Of a stretch of DNA of 27,919 bases, positions 8,752 to 16,440 are shown one piece after another. The translations under genes were made by a program, and so were the position numbers. This DNA comes from an uncultured Olegusella sp. (GTDB taxonomy: Bacteria > Actinomycetota > Coriobacteriia > Coriobacteriales > Atopobiaceae): the NCBI RefSeq assembly GCF_947253395.1, contig NZ_CAMXYY010000012.1:1-27919 (forward strand), in the 5' to 3' direction. Within the stretch, counting starts at the first letter, position 1; every line of letters begins with the position of its first letter. The notes under the pieces were generated by a model, which saw only the letters and a program-made list of their open reading frames with translations, was not told the origin of the DNA and did no database searches.

Positions 8752-9833
8752 AGTAGCGCACCCCCATCTCCCGCTATGTTGATGCGGGGAAATGAAGTGG
8801 TACCTCCATTGGCAACATCATCGGGAAAAAGTGCGCGCAGGCGCGGCAGGGCGAGGGAAAGCACCTCGTCAATATCGCCATCATAAGAAAAGCCTGAAGC
8901 AGCAGCATGACCGCCGCCACCAAAAAAGCGAGCAACCCCTGAAATATCAAGATCGGTTTTGGAGCGTAGATTGCCACGTACTTGACCGCCAGGCACTTCT
9001 TTGAGAAAAAGTGCTACTTCCGAACCAGAAACTGAACGCACAACATCTACAAGCCCATCAGCCTCATCAAGATTGGCACCTGTACGCTCTAGATCGGCTT
9101 TCGTGGCATAGCTATAGGCAATGCGACCATGCGCAAAAGTCACAATACGCGACATTACTGCTGCTTTAAGATGCAAAAACTCAAGACGGAAATTTTGATA
9201 GACATTGAGTGACACTTCAGAAGGAGATGCACCTGCATCCACCAAAAGGGCCGTCGCAGCAAGCGCTTCCGAATTGGTATTTTGATACTGAAAACGTCCC
9301 GTATCGGTAATGATGGCGCAGAGCAAACAAAGGCCAATCTCAGCATCAATCGGCATTCCTAAATAGAGTGCATACTCCAAAATAAGTACCGCAGCAGCTG
9401 CGGCATCACTACGAATGAGCGATACCTCACCAAAAGGATCACGACAGGGATGATGATCGATAACGGCACTGTGTCGTGAGCGCTTAAGTACGGCCTCACC
9501 ATCATTCATACGTGATGCAACTGAGAGATCTACCGAGATAAAGAGATCGGGAGTTCCCTGATAGTCGGCTGCGCACACCAAACTCTTACTACCTGGTAAA
9601 AACTCATAGATGCGAGGTATGGGCTGGGGATCAGCAAGCAGTCCGGTAATTTTCTTGGAGGGCCACCGCCACTGGAGGAGCTTGAGCAGACCCAAGGTCG
9701 ATCCCAGCGCATCACCATCGGGATTGGTATGTGCACAAATAACAATCTCTTGAGCTTCTTCAATAAGTTGAGTGAGCTGTCCAAACAGAGCAGTCTGCTT
9801 GGGGCTCACCTCTAGAGAATGAGCAATATCCAT
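8748..9833 (-). CDS. nrnA: NrnA-type DHH/DHHA1 oligoribonuclease (nanoRNase / pAp phosphatase)
   Basis: This 361-residue DHH-family phosphoesterase is expected to degrade 2-5 nucleotide RNAs and/or dephosphorylate pAp using Mn2+. Visible metal-binding motifs are HTNPDGDALGS (35-45), the D102 strand (SVDLS), DHH at 126-128 (IDHHPC), and the TDTGRFQY block near 177-184. The C-terminal DHHA1 domain carries GGGGHAAASGF (305-315). ATG 9833 follows the rbfA stop by eight bases, and GGAGG lies twelve bases upstream. A DHH phosphatase between rbfA and truB is a common actinobacterial and firmicute arrangement. Whether nanoRNase or pAp activity dominates cannot be told from the sequence. Confidence 0.93.
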   Translation of the reverse strand: MDIAHSLEVSPKQTALFGQLTQLIEEAQEIVICAHTNPDGDALGSTLGLLKLLQWRWPSKKITGLLADPQPIPRIYEFLPGSKSLVCAADYQGTPDLFISVDLSVASRMNDGEAVLKRSRHSAVIDHHPCRDPFGEVSLIRSDAAAAAVLILEYALYLGMPIDAEIGLCLLCAIITDTGRFQYQNTNSEALAATALLVDAGASPSEVSLNVYQNFRLEFLHLKAAVMSRIVTFAHGRIAYSYATKADLERTGANLDEADGLVDVVRSVSGSEVALFLKEVPGGQVRGNLRSKTDLDISGVARFFGGGGHAAASGFSYDGDIDEVLSLALPRLRALFPDDVANGGTTSFPRINIAGDGGALL

Positions 9834-9841
9834 TGCGAAAA

Positions 9842-10240
9842 CTAGGCCTCCTCAGCCGAGTGATCGACGGGATAACCCTCGTCGTCTTTCTCAATTTCCA
9901 TGGTAGGAGGAATATCTTGGAGTGCACGCTCGATGCGTTCTGCTTCATCAACAGTCGTATCAATTTGCCAAATAATCTCTGGTGTCACACGCCAACCAAG
10001 ACCGCGTCCTAAAAGCGAACGTACTCGACCACGAGCGCGGGCAAGCGCAGCAGAAACTTCTTCATAGCGCTCGGACTCGCAGCTAATATAGGCGCGAAGC
10101 ACAGACTTATCAACAGACACCTCAACACCAGTAAGCGTTACGAGCGTAAGGGCGGGATCAGAAATTTCAAAGAGCAGAATTTGAGCGAGCTTTTCGCGAG
10201 CTTGGGCATTAATCCTGCGAGAATTATGATTTTGTTTCAT
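9842..10240 (-). CDS. rbfA: 30S ribosome-binding factor RbfA
   Basis: RbfA (132 residues) helps mature the 16S rRNA 5' end in the 30S subunit. The KH-like fold is supported by EKLAQILLFEISDPAL, the strand VTLTGVEVSVDKSVLRAYIS, and LGRGLGWRVTPEIIWQIDTTVDEAERIERAL near the C-terminus, in the expected order. The tail after residue 110 is acidic. I chose ATG 10240 (MKQNHNS) because GGAG sits nine bases upstream. The ATG at 10249 would add three residues and has GGAG touching the codon, which is too close. The gene lies between infB and nrnA, just below a strong intercistronic hairpin. Confidence 0.94.
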   Translation of the reverse strand: MKQNHNSRRINAQAREKLAQILLFEISDPALTLVTLTGVEVSVDKSVLRAYISCESERYEEVSAALARARGRVRSLLGRGLGWRVTPEIIWQIDTTVDEAERIERALQDIPPTMEIEKDDEGYPVDHSAEEA

Positions 10241-10260
10241 TGTTCTCATCTCCGTAGTGT

Positions 10261-10283
10261 GGCAGGAGAGCTCCTCCCCTGCC
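10261..10283 (-). other. GC-rich intercistronic hairpin between infB and rbfA
   Basis: On the minus strand GGCAGGGGAG can pair with CTCTCCTGCC around a GAG triloop, giving ten pairs with one G-U. It lies 21 bases after the infB stop and just upstream of the rbfA ribosome site. There is no U-run, so it is not a normal terminator. An RNA-processing, stability or translation-tuning role is possible. Confidence 0.5.
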
Positions 10284-10304
10284 GCGACTAGGGTTTACAA
10301 ACTA

Positions 10305-12935
10305 TTACTCAGTACGGGCAACCTGCTCGATGCGATAGCACTCAATAATATCGCCTACATGAATATCCTGGTAGCCATCAAGACCGATGCCACATTCATA
10401 ACCTGCCTTGACCGATTTGACATCATCTTTAAAGCGACGCAGGGATGCAAGCGAGCCTTCCCAAACCACAACACTATCGCGTACAAGACGGGCAGAGTCA
10501 TCGCTTGAAATCTCGCCTTCCTCAACCATGCAGCCAGCAGCAATACCAACCTTGGGTACCTTAAAGGTGCTACGAACCTCAGCGGTGCCTGTTTGGACTT
10601 CCTGCTCGGTAGGCTTGAGCATGCCAATACGGGCAGCATCTATCTCTTCGATTGCCTTGTAGATGACACTGTACGTACGAATTTCAACGCCTGCCTGCTC
10701 GGCCGCACTACGCGCCTTTGCCTCGGGTCTCACACCAAAGCCAATGATGATCGCGTTGGAAGCATCTGCGAGCGTAACGTCAGTCTCATTGATGGCACCA
10801 ACTGCCGAGTGAATCGTATTGATACGAACCTCGCTTTGGTCCATCTTGTCCAGAGAGTCTTGAAGGGCCTCGATAGAACCTTGCACATCAGCCTTGATGA
10901 TGAGGTTGAGCTCCTTGACCTCGGCATCTGCCATCGTATCAAAGAGGTTTTCAAGGGTAACATGCTTGACCTTGTTTTGTTCTTCGATACGAGCTTTAAG
11001 AGCACGTTCATCAGCAAGCGTGCGCGCATCGCGATCATCCGTAAAGACACGGAACTCATCGCCTGCCATAGGCACGCTTTGCAGACCCAAAATCTCTACA
11101 GGATCGGAAGGTCCTGCTTGCCTGACGCTCTTGCCCTTGGGGTTGAGCATGGCACGAACACGACCATACGCAGTGCCTGCAACTAACGCATCACCCACGC
11201 GTAAGGTACCGCGGTTAACCAACACTGTTGCAACAGATCCACGACCACGGTCAAGTTTTGCCTCAAGAACGTAACCAGATGCAAAGGTATCAGGATTGGC
11301 CTTAAGCTCCAACACATCAGCTTCAAGCAATACGGACTCAAGCAGATTGTCGATACCTTGATTCTTCTTTGCAGAAATATCGCAGAAGATAGTCTGGCCA
11401 CCCCACTCCTCAGGAATCAAACCGTACTCAGTCAGTTCCTGGCGAACACGCTGGGGATCGGCACCGGGCTTATCGACCTTATTGACAGCAACAACGATAG
11501 GCACAGCTGCAGCCTTTGCATGATTTATGGACTCAATGGTCTGAGGCATGACACCATCATCAGCAGCAACAATCAAAATAACCACGTCGGTAACTTTTGC
11601 GCCACGAGCACGCATGGCAGTAAAAGTCGCATGACCAGGAGTGTCGATAAAAGTAATCACACGGCCGTTGATGCGGACTTGTGATGCACCAATAGCCTGG
11701 GTAATACCGCCAGCTTCGCCCTCGGCAACACCGGTATGGCGAATAGCATCAAGCAGGCTAGTCTTACCATGGTCGACGTGTCCCATAACGGTAACAACGG
11801 GTGAGCGTGGTTTGAGCGAGGCAGGATCATCATAGAAGGTGAAACTGTTTTCTTCTTCCTTAGTCATGATCTTAATGTCAGCACCAAGATCCTCAGCAAC
11901 AAGCTCAATAAGCTCATCAGACATTGACTGAGTCATCGTTAAAGCAGTACCAAGCAAGAAGAGGCGCTTAATAATCTCGTTGGGTTCAACACCGATGAGT
12001 TCAGCAAGCTGTGCCACCGTTGCACCCTGAGGTACAGAGATGGTATCCAGCTGGGAGAGGTCTTGATCATTGAGACGCGCCTCTTCAATGCGGTGCTCGC
12101 GCTCGGCTTCAGCCTGCTGCTGACGACGACGCTCCTTACGGCGCTTACGACGGCCTTGTGACTCTTCAGCTGCCTCAGCTACTGCTTGACGAGCCTGCGC
12201 AAGCACATGCTCACGGTTGTACTCTTCGGCCTGACGAGCCATACGGCTATAGCGGTCATCGGAGTCGTTTTCAACGTTATTGCGCTTGTTTTTGCGACCC
12301 CTGCCGCGACCAGAGCTCTTGGGCTTCTCATCATCGTCTCTATCGATATTAGCTCGACGATCTTGTTGAGGAGCAGCAGAGCGCCTCGAGCGTCCACCAT
12401 CACGGGCGGCACGCGCCTCTTCCTTGCGCTGAGCCGCTTGCTCGGCTTGCTGGGCAAGAACCTCCTCTTGCTGGGCAATCTGATCGAGCAAACTACTAAA
12501 AGTCGGCAGAGATTTGGGGGCCGTATCCTTGGGACGAGCAGCCTCCTCTTCCGCCTTGCGACGTGCTTCTTCAGCAGCTTTTTCTTCTTCTGCCTTCTTG
12601 CGGGCAGCTTCTGCTGCAGCGCGGCGCTCTTCTTCCTCACGACGCTCGCGTTCGCGACGCTCCTCAGCAGCAATACGCTCGGCCTCTGCCTTGGCAGCAG
12701 CCTCTGCTTCTGCTGCCGCCTTTGCCTCAGCTTCAGCCTTCTTTTGAGCTTCAATCTCTGCAGCACGAGCCTCTAGGATGGGCTTGAGCTTTTTGCGCAC
12801 CATCGATACGTAGGCGTCTTCCAGCGTAGAAGACGGAGATTTTGCAGGGATGAGCATATCTTTTAAGTGACCGAGCATTTCTTTGCTGGTCATGCCATAT
12901 TCCTTGGCAAGATCATGTACGCGCGTTTTTGCCAT
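10305..12935 (-). CDS. infB: Translation initiation factor IF-2
   Basis: IF-2 (876 residues) is the GTPase that places fMet-tRNA on the 30S subunit and promotes subunit joining. An IF2_N domain is at 1-55 (VHDLAKEYGMTSKEMLGHL). A long Ala/Glu/Arg/Lys-rich, probably helical linker covers about 60-290, and a second IF2_N-like module follows (SVPQGATVAQLAELIGVEP). The G domain has GHVDHGKT at 385-392, DTPGHATF, NKVDKPGAD and a SAKK motif, followed by domains II-IV. ATG 12935 (MAKTRV) is preferred. GGAAGG lies eight bases upstream of it, while the in-frame GTG at 12941 is only two bases from that site. It follows nusA by 49 bases with no ylxR in between. Confidence 0.97.
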   Translation of the reverse strand: MAKTRVHDLAKEYGMTSKEMLGHLKDMLIPAKSPSSTLEDAYVSMVRKKLKPILEARAAEIEAQKKAEAEAKAAAEAEAAAKAEAERIAAEERRERERREEEERRAAAEAARKKAEEEKAAEEARRKAEEEAARPKDTAPKSLPTFSSLLDQIAQQEEVLAQQAEQAAQRKEEARAARDGGRSRRSAAPQQDRRANIDRDDDEKPKSSGRGRGRKNKRNNVENDSDDRYSRMARQAEEYNREHVLAQARQAVAEAAEESQGRRKRRKERRRQQQAEAEREHRIEEARLNDQDLSQLDTISVPQGATVAQLAELIGVEPNEIIKRLFLLGTALTMTQSMSDELIELVAEDLGADIKIMTKEEENSFTFYDDPASLKPRSPVVTVMGHVDHGKTSLLDAIRHTGVAEGEAGGITQAIGASQVRINGRVITFIDTPGHATFTAMRARGAKVTDVVILIVAADDGVMPQTIESINHAKAAAVPIVVAVNKVDKPGADPQRVRQELTEYGLIPEEWGGQTIFCDISAKKNQGIDNLLESVLLEADVLELKANPDTFASGYVLEAKLDRGRGSVATVLVNRGTLRVGDALVAGTAYGRVRAMLNPKGKSVRQAGPSDPVEILGLQSVPMAGDEFRVFTDDRDARTLADERALKARIEEQNKVKHVTLENLFDTMADAEVKELNLIIKADVQGSIEALQDSLDKMDQSEVRINTIHSAVGAINETDVTLADASNAIIIGFGVRPEAKARSAAEQAGVEIRTYSVIYKAIEEIDAARIGMLKPTEQEVQTGTAEVRSTFKVPKVGIAAGCMVEEGEISSDDSARLVRDSVVVWEGSLASLRRFKDDVKSVKAGYECGIGLDGYQDIHVGDIIECYRIEQVARTE

Positions 12936-12984
12936 GTGCACTACCTTCCAGTGAAAGTTGCGGACCTATCAAAAAGTCACCAAC

Positions 12985-14244
12985 TTAAATCAAAGAATCA
13001 GGGTCATCGGAAACGGGGGCATCCATAATTTCTGCAAGGCTTTCGTGGATACCGCAGTAACGTGCGCCGGGACGTGCCATGTTGCGACACTGAATACCGG
13101 TAGGACCTACATATTCGCAACGATGTGCACCGTCTTCCACCTCTTCGTCAACCAACTCGTCACGGACAGGCAGAGACTCAACTACCTGAGCTGCCAAAGA
13201 TTCGTTCTTAATATCGATATGGTAACCCGTCAGACGTGCAGCAAGACGAGCATTCTGGCCCTCCTTGCCAATAGCCAAAGAAAGCTGGTCATCAGGGACA
13301 ATAACGGTAGCGTAGTTACTTGCATTATCGTGGTCAATAATCACACGGCTCACACGTGCAGGAGAAAGCGCTGCAGCAATACAGCGAGCAGGATCATCAG
13401 ACCAAGCAACAACATCAACACGCTCACCGCTCAGCTCGGAGACAACGGTACGCACGCGACTACCCTTAGGACCAACACAAGCGCCAACAGGATCAAGGCG
13501 ATCGTCTACGGAAGAAACAGCAACTTTGGACCTCACGCCAGGATCACGAGCAATAGAGCGAACCTCAACAATTCCATCGTAAACCTCAGGAACTTCAATC
13601 TCAAAGAGACGCTTGATGAGGTCAGGATGAGTGCGAGAAATCACGATACTAGGCCGCGAACGCTCGCCACGCACGGGAGGCTCGCTCGAATTGGGATCAC
13701 GCACATCAACAATGATTGCCTTAAGACGCTTATTGTGCATATAGCGCTCACCAGCAGGACGCTCATTGCGCTCGTCAGGATGCGTACGCAAATCAAAGTG
13801 GGGTAGCTCGGCCTCAACACCCTCACGAATCTTTACGATAGTAAAGTCGGGCGTGGTTTGAAGGACGGTACCTGTGATGATATCGCCGATACGATCCGAA
13901 AACTCTTCGTAAATCTGCTCGCGGGCAGCATTGCGCACCATAGCATTGATCTCAGCTTTGGCATGTTGAGCCGCAATACGGCTCGTGTCTTTGGGGGTCA
14001 CATCTTCTTCGTCAAATTCAGTGTATTCGCCAGTTTCGGAATCGGGCTCACCCTTTGGAATAAGCTTATAGACATAAACCTTGCCCGTCTGAGGGTCAAT
14101 CGTAACGCGTGCACCATAATCAAGGTGTAGCACGTTGGCATAGCTTTCTGCCAGCGACTTCTCAAGCCTACCAATAAGATACAGTTGGTCGATATGACGC
14201 TCTTCACAAAGCGCCATAAGCGCTTCCATCATCTCAGATGCCAT
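12985..14244 (-). CDS. nusA: Transcription termination/antitermination factor NusA with a Cys/His tail
   Basis: NusA (419 residues) binds RNA polymerase and nascent RNA and modulates pausing, termination and antitermination. The N-terminal RNAP-binding domain is at about 1-130, the S1 domain at about 135-205 (DIITGTVLQTTPDFTIVKI), and two KH domains at about 225-350. Both KH signatures are visible (GACVGPKGSRVRTV and LAIGKEGQNARLAARLTG). After the KH domains there is a short tail with C376, C386, C397 and H400, spaced C-x9-C-x10-C-x2-H, like a small zinc-binding knuckle. I do not know this as a standard NusA feature. The ATG at 14244 has AGGGAG nine bases upstream. The gene lies 80 bases after rimP and 49 before infB. 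Confidence 0.96.
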   Translation of the reverse strand: MASEMMEALMALCEERHIDQLYLIGRLEKSLAESYANVLHLDYGARVTIDPQTGKVYVYKLIPKGEPDSETGEYTEFDEEDVTPKDTSRIAAQHAKAEINAMVRNAAREQIYEEFSDRIGDIITGTVLQTTPDFTIVKIREGVEAELPHFDLRTHPDERNERPAGERYMHNKRLKAIIVDVRDPNSSEPPVRGERSRPSIVISRTHPDLIKRLFEIEVPEVYDGIVEVRSIARDPGVRSKVAVSSVDDRLDPVGACVGPKGSRVRTVVSELSGERVDVVAWSDDPARCIAAALSPARVSRVIIDHDNASNYATVIVPDDQLSLAIGKEGQNARLAARLTGYHIDIKNESLAAQVVESLPVRDELVDEEVEDGAHRCEYVGPTGIQCRNMARPGARYCGIHESLAEIMDAPVSDDPDSLI

Positions 14245-14324
14245 CTATGTGTCTCCCTTTTCCCAAGGACGCCGTGCGCCCGTTTCCATTTTTTATCAAT
14301 CACCGTAAATAGTATTCGTATCTT

Positions 14325-14819
14325 CTACTTCTTCTTGCCTTTAGCTGCATCATAATCAGGCTTGATATGAGCAGATTTAATATCTGCAAATGCGATACGT
14401 TGCTCACCTTCGTCCGAGACGATAACGACTTCATCGCCATCCATCCCTAAAAGTTTGCCACTAAAGCGGCGTCTGCCCTCAGTAGCAGTGGTTGTCACTT
14501 GCACATTCTCAGCTGCAAAGCGCTCAAAGTCATGAGCACGACGCAGGGGACGAGCCATACCAGGAGAAGAAACCTCAAGGGTATAACTTGAAGACAGAGG
14601 ATCTAAGTCATCGAGCGCCTCTCCAACCCATGCGCTCTGCTTGGCTACCTCATCAAGAGTTATGGTAGGAGCAGCCTCATCAACATGATCTATACGCACA
14701 CGCACAACAGGAGCTGCCTTAGCACCACTAATCTCGACATCAACAATATCAATGTCATGGCTCGGCGCTAACGCCTCGAGGGCATCAAGAATCTGTTGCC
14801 TCATATCCTGAACGGCCAC
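14325..14819 (-). CDS. rimP: Ribosome maturation factor RimP
   Basis: RimP (164 residues) assists 30S subunit assembly. The N-terminal domain includes VDVEISGAKAAPVVRVRIDH and TLDEVAKQSAWVGEALDD, followed by the family hallmark YTLEVSSPGMARPLRRAHDF. The C-terminal Sm-like domain carries RRRFSGKLLGMDGDEVVI. It ends in a lysine run. The frame is open further upstream, but GTG 14819 is chosen because GGAGGGGAG ends six bases before it and the family homology begins just after. It is the first gene of the long operon, with its own promoter and a structured leader. Confidence 0.94.
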   Translation of the reverse strand: MAVQDMRQQILDALEALAPSHDIDIVDVEISGAKAAPVVRVRIDHVDEAAPTITLDEVAKQSAWVGEALDDLDPLSSSYTLEVSSPGMARPLRRAHDFERFAAENVQVTTTATEGRRRFSGKLLGMDGDEVVIVSDEGEQRIAFADIKSAHIKPDYDAAKGKKK

Positions 14820-14825
14820 GAAAGA

Positions 14826-14876
14826 CTCCCCTCCTTCAAACAAAAGGAAGCGGGGCAAAAAATCTACCCCACTTCC
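14826..14876 (-). promoter_or_regulatory. rimP leader: U-tailed hairpin overlapping an anti-Shine-Dalgarno option
   Basis: On the minus strand GGAAGTGGGG (14867-14876) pairs with CCCCGCTTCC (14846-14855) around an 11-base loop, and TTTTGTTTG follows. That is a terminator-like structure. Alternatively, CTTCCTT (14844-14850) can pair with AAGGAGG (14830-14836), the rimP ribosome site, across a 7-base loop. The two folds share CTTCC and exclude each other. The hairpin lies downstream of the rimP promoter, so it belongs to the rimP leader RNA. It may also end transcripts of the upstream L,D-transpeptidase gene. Confidence 0.6.
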
Positions 14877-14903
14877 TTCTACCGTGCAACTTTAAGTTTT
14901 TTC

Positions 14904-14932
14904 ATTAAAACACAAACGAACACGCAGGTCAA
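14904..14932 (-). promoter_or_regulatory. Promoter of the rimP-nusA-infB...sigA operon
   Basis: On the minus strand TTGACC (14927-14932) and TTTAAT (14904-14909) are separated by exactly 17 bases, with five of six matches in each hexamer. Transcription would start near 14897. This gives a leader of about 78 bases before the rimP GTG. Confidence 0.75.
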
Positions 14933-14955
14933 ACCTTATAGACAATATACACAAG

Positions 14956-16359
14956 CTACCAATGCACCACGACAGGATCCCCAATCACCACCAGGCTATA
15001 GAGAGCTTCTGCCTTAACTGGTGGCAAATTGAGACAACCATGGCTGCCAGCATACTGATATATATCTCCACCAAAATATGCACGCCAAGGCGCATCATGC
15101 AAACCATACCCACCCGAACGGAAGGGCATCCAATAACTTACAAACGTTTTGTAATCGGGTTTGCCATCTTTATCTTCATCATTACCAATCAGGGTCTGAT
15201 TGCGTTGCTTTGCCTGTATGGCAAATTCACCTGTAGGCGTACCATGGCTAGTTGCAAGGTCACCAGAAACAAGGTAGGTCTCCCATATAACCTTGCCCGA
15301 GGCGTTGTAGAAGCGCGCATACTGGGTCGAAAGATTGATATCGAGATGACGGCCACGCTTTGAGGCACCAGGGGTTACTGCAGGCTTGGTTGCGATGGTT
15401 GTCGTAGGCACCTCAATATTTGTTGTCTTACCCGTATCAAAAGCAGCAACAATCGCATCTACCAGGGCCTTTTGATCAAGCGCATACACACCTTCATCAT
15501 CTTCAAAAGACGCTTCATCACCAATGTTTTCGACATTCCACTTGTCAATCGCAGCACGGTCATAGTTGATTTTGTTGTTGCTATCGATAGAAATCCAACT
15601 TGCAAGCTGCTTTTTTTCAATTGTAGCAAGTGTTTCATCGCCCTTTACAAGCGGGAAACTTTGCTCCAAAAGCTTATTGGCAACAGCACAGGAGGCAAGC
15701 AATTCTTTGTTATCAGAGCTAATGGAAGGTGCGAGCAGCTCGTCGTTTCCTAGCTCAAGCTCAGATGGCAATGAGCGAAGAGCAACGGTAATACGCTCAT
15801 AGGACTTTGTACTATCAAGAGCGGTACCTTTAGAGTCAGCAGACACCACAAAAGCATGCTTGTCCATGTCAAAGCTTGCCGACGCATTGGTGGGTGGTTC
15901 CGCCTTTTTATTGAAGCTCTCAATGGCAGAACTAACGCGCGCCTTGAGCGCTTCTTCGTCATAACTTATAGAGTCATCAGTCACGATTGCCTGAGGATGC
16001 AACAGGTTAAGCGGCCAGGTATAAGCTGTGTGTTGGGAAAAGGCTACCTTAGATACCCTGATGCCATCAGCTGCAAGTTTAATATCTGCACCTGATAGTT
16101 CGAGCAAAAAACCACCTTTGCTCTGTACCTTACAAGACCAATTCTTTGCTTCATTTTCGACTTGGGTAGCAAAATCACTTGTACTCAACAACGACACATC
16201 TCGACCATTGACTGTGGTCCCTGGTACAAAATGAGTAGTGAAATAAAAACATGCGACAACATAACAAATGAGTAGTACGACAACAATGCTACTGAGACCC
16301 ACTATAAGGCCATGGCTGTGCTTCGTTTGAGGCTGCAGTTGTACATCTTCAGTTTGCAC
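14956..16359 (-). CDS. Membrane-anchored YkuD L,D-transpeptidase
   Basis: This 467-residue protein should form or edit 3-3 peptidoglycan cross-links outside the membrane. A short cytoplasmic N-terminus is followed by a hydrophobic anchor (about 17-41). A long extracytoplasmic region of about 290 residues then contains VPGTTVNGRDVSLLS, typical of VanW/PG-binding-4-like modules. The C-terminal YkuD domain (about 340-467) has HGTPTGEF, H421 in GLHDAPWR, and the catalytic SHGCLNLP with H440 and C442. All key catalytic residues are present. The start is GTG 16359, with GGAAG about eleven bases upstream, so the start is moderately certain. The gene follows leuS by 81 bases and precedes the rimP promoter. 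Confidence 0.92.
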   Translation of the reverse strand: MQTEDVQLQPQTKHSHGLIVGLSSIVVVLLICYVVACFYFTTHFVPGTTVNGRDVSLLSTSDFATQVENEAKNWSCKVQSKGGFLLELSGADIKLAADGIRVSKVAFSQHTAYTWPLNLLHPQAIVTDDSISYDEEALKARVSSAIESFNKKAEPPTNASASFDMDKHAFVVSADSKGTALDSTKSYERITVALRSLPSELELGNDELLAPSISSDNKELLASCAVANKLLEQSFPLVKGDETLATIEKKQLASWISIDSNNKINYDRAAIDKWNVENIGDEASFEDDEGVYALDQKALVDAIVAAFDTGKTTNIEVPTTTIATKPAVTPGASKRGRHLDINLSTQYARFYNASGKVIWETYLVSGDLATSHGTPTGEFAIQAKQRNQTLIGNDEDKDGKPDYKTFVSYWMPFRSGGYGLHDAPWRAYFGGDIYQYAGSHGCLNLPPVKAEALYSLVVIGDPVVVHW

Positions 16360-16388
16360 GAGGCCCTACTTCCTTCTTTTATATCTCA

Positions 16389-16439
16389 GCTTTCCTGCAC
16401 TGCCGTGAGCTGCAGGAAAGCCAAGTTGGCCGCAACTTG
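16389..16439 (-). repeat. Two adjacent hairpins after leuS
   Basis: Directly after the leuS stop, CAAGTTG (16422-16428) pairs with CAACTTG (16433-16439) around GCCG. The next hairpin abuts it: GCTTTCCTGCA (16389-16399) with TGCAGGAAAGC (16411-16421), a perfect 11-bp stem with an 11-base loop. Neither is followed by a U-run on the minus strand (TGAGATATAAAAG follows). They may end or protect the leuS transcript before the L,D-transpeptidase gene. Confidence 0.5.
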
Positions 16440-16440
16440 C

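Noticed and set aside
12186..12776. Long plus-strand open frame (about 196 codons) opposite infB
   Set aside because: It is the antisense shadow of the Ala/Glu/Arg-rich IF-2 linker. The low-complexity composition explains the lack of stops, and there is no ribosome site or family resemblance.
12958..13806. Plus-strand open frame of 282 codons opposite nusA
   Set aside because: It lies almost wholly antisense to the well-supported nusA gene, and its translation has no recognisable motifs.
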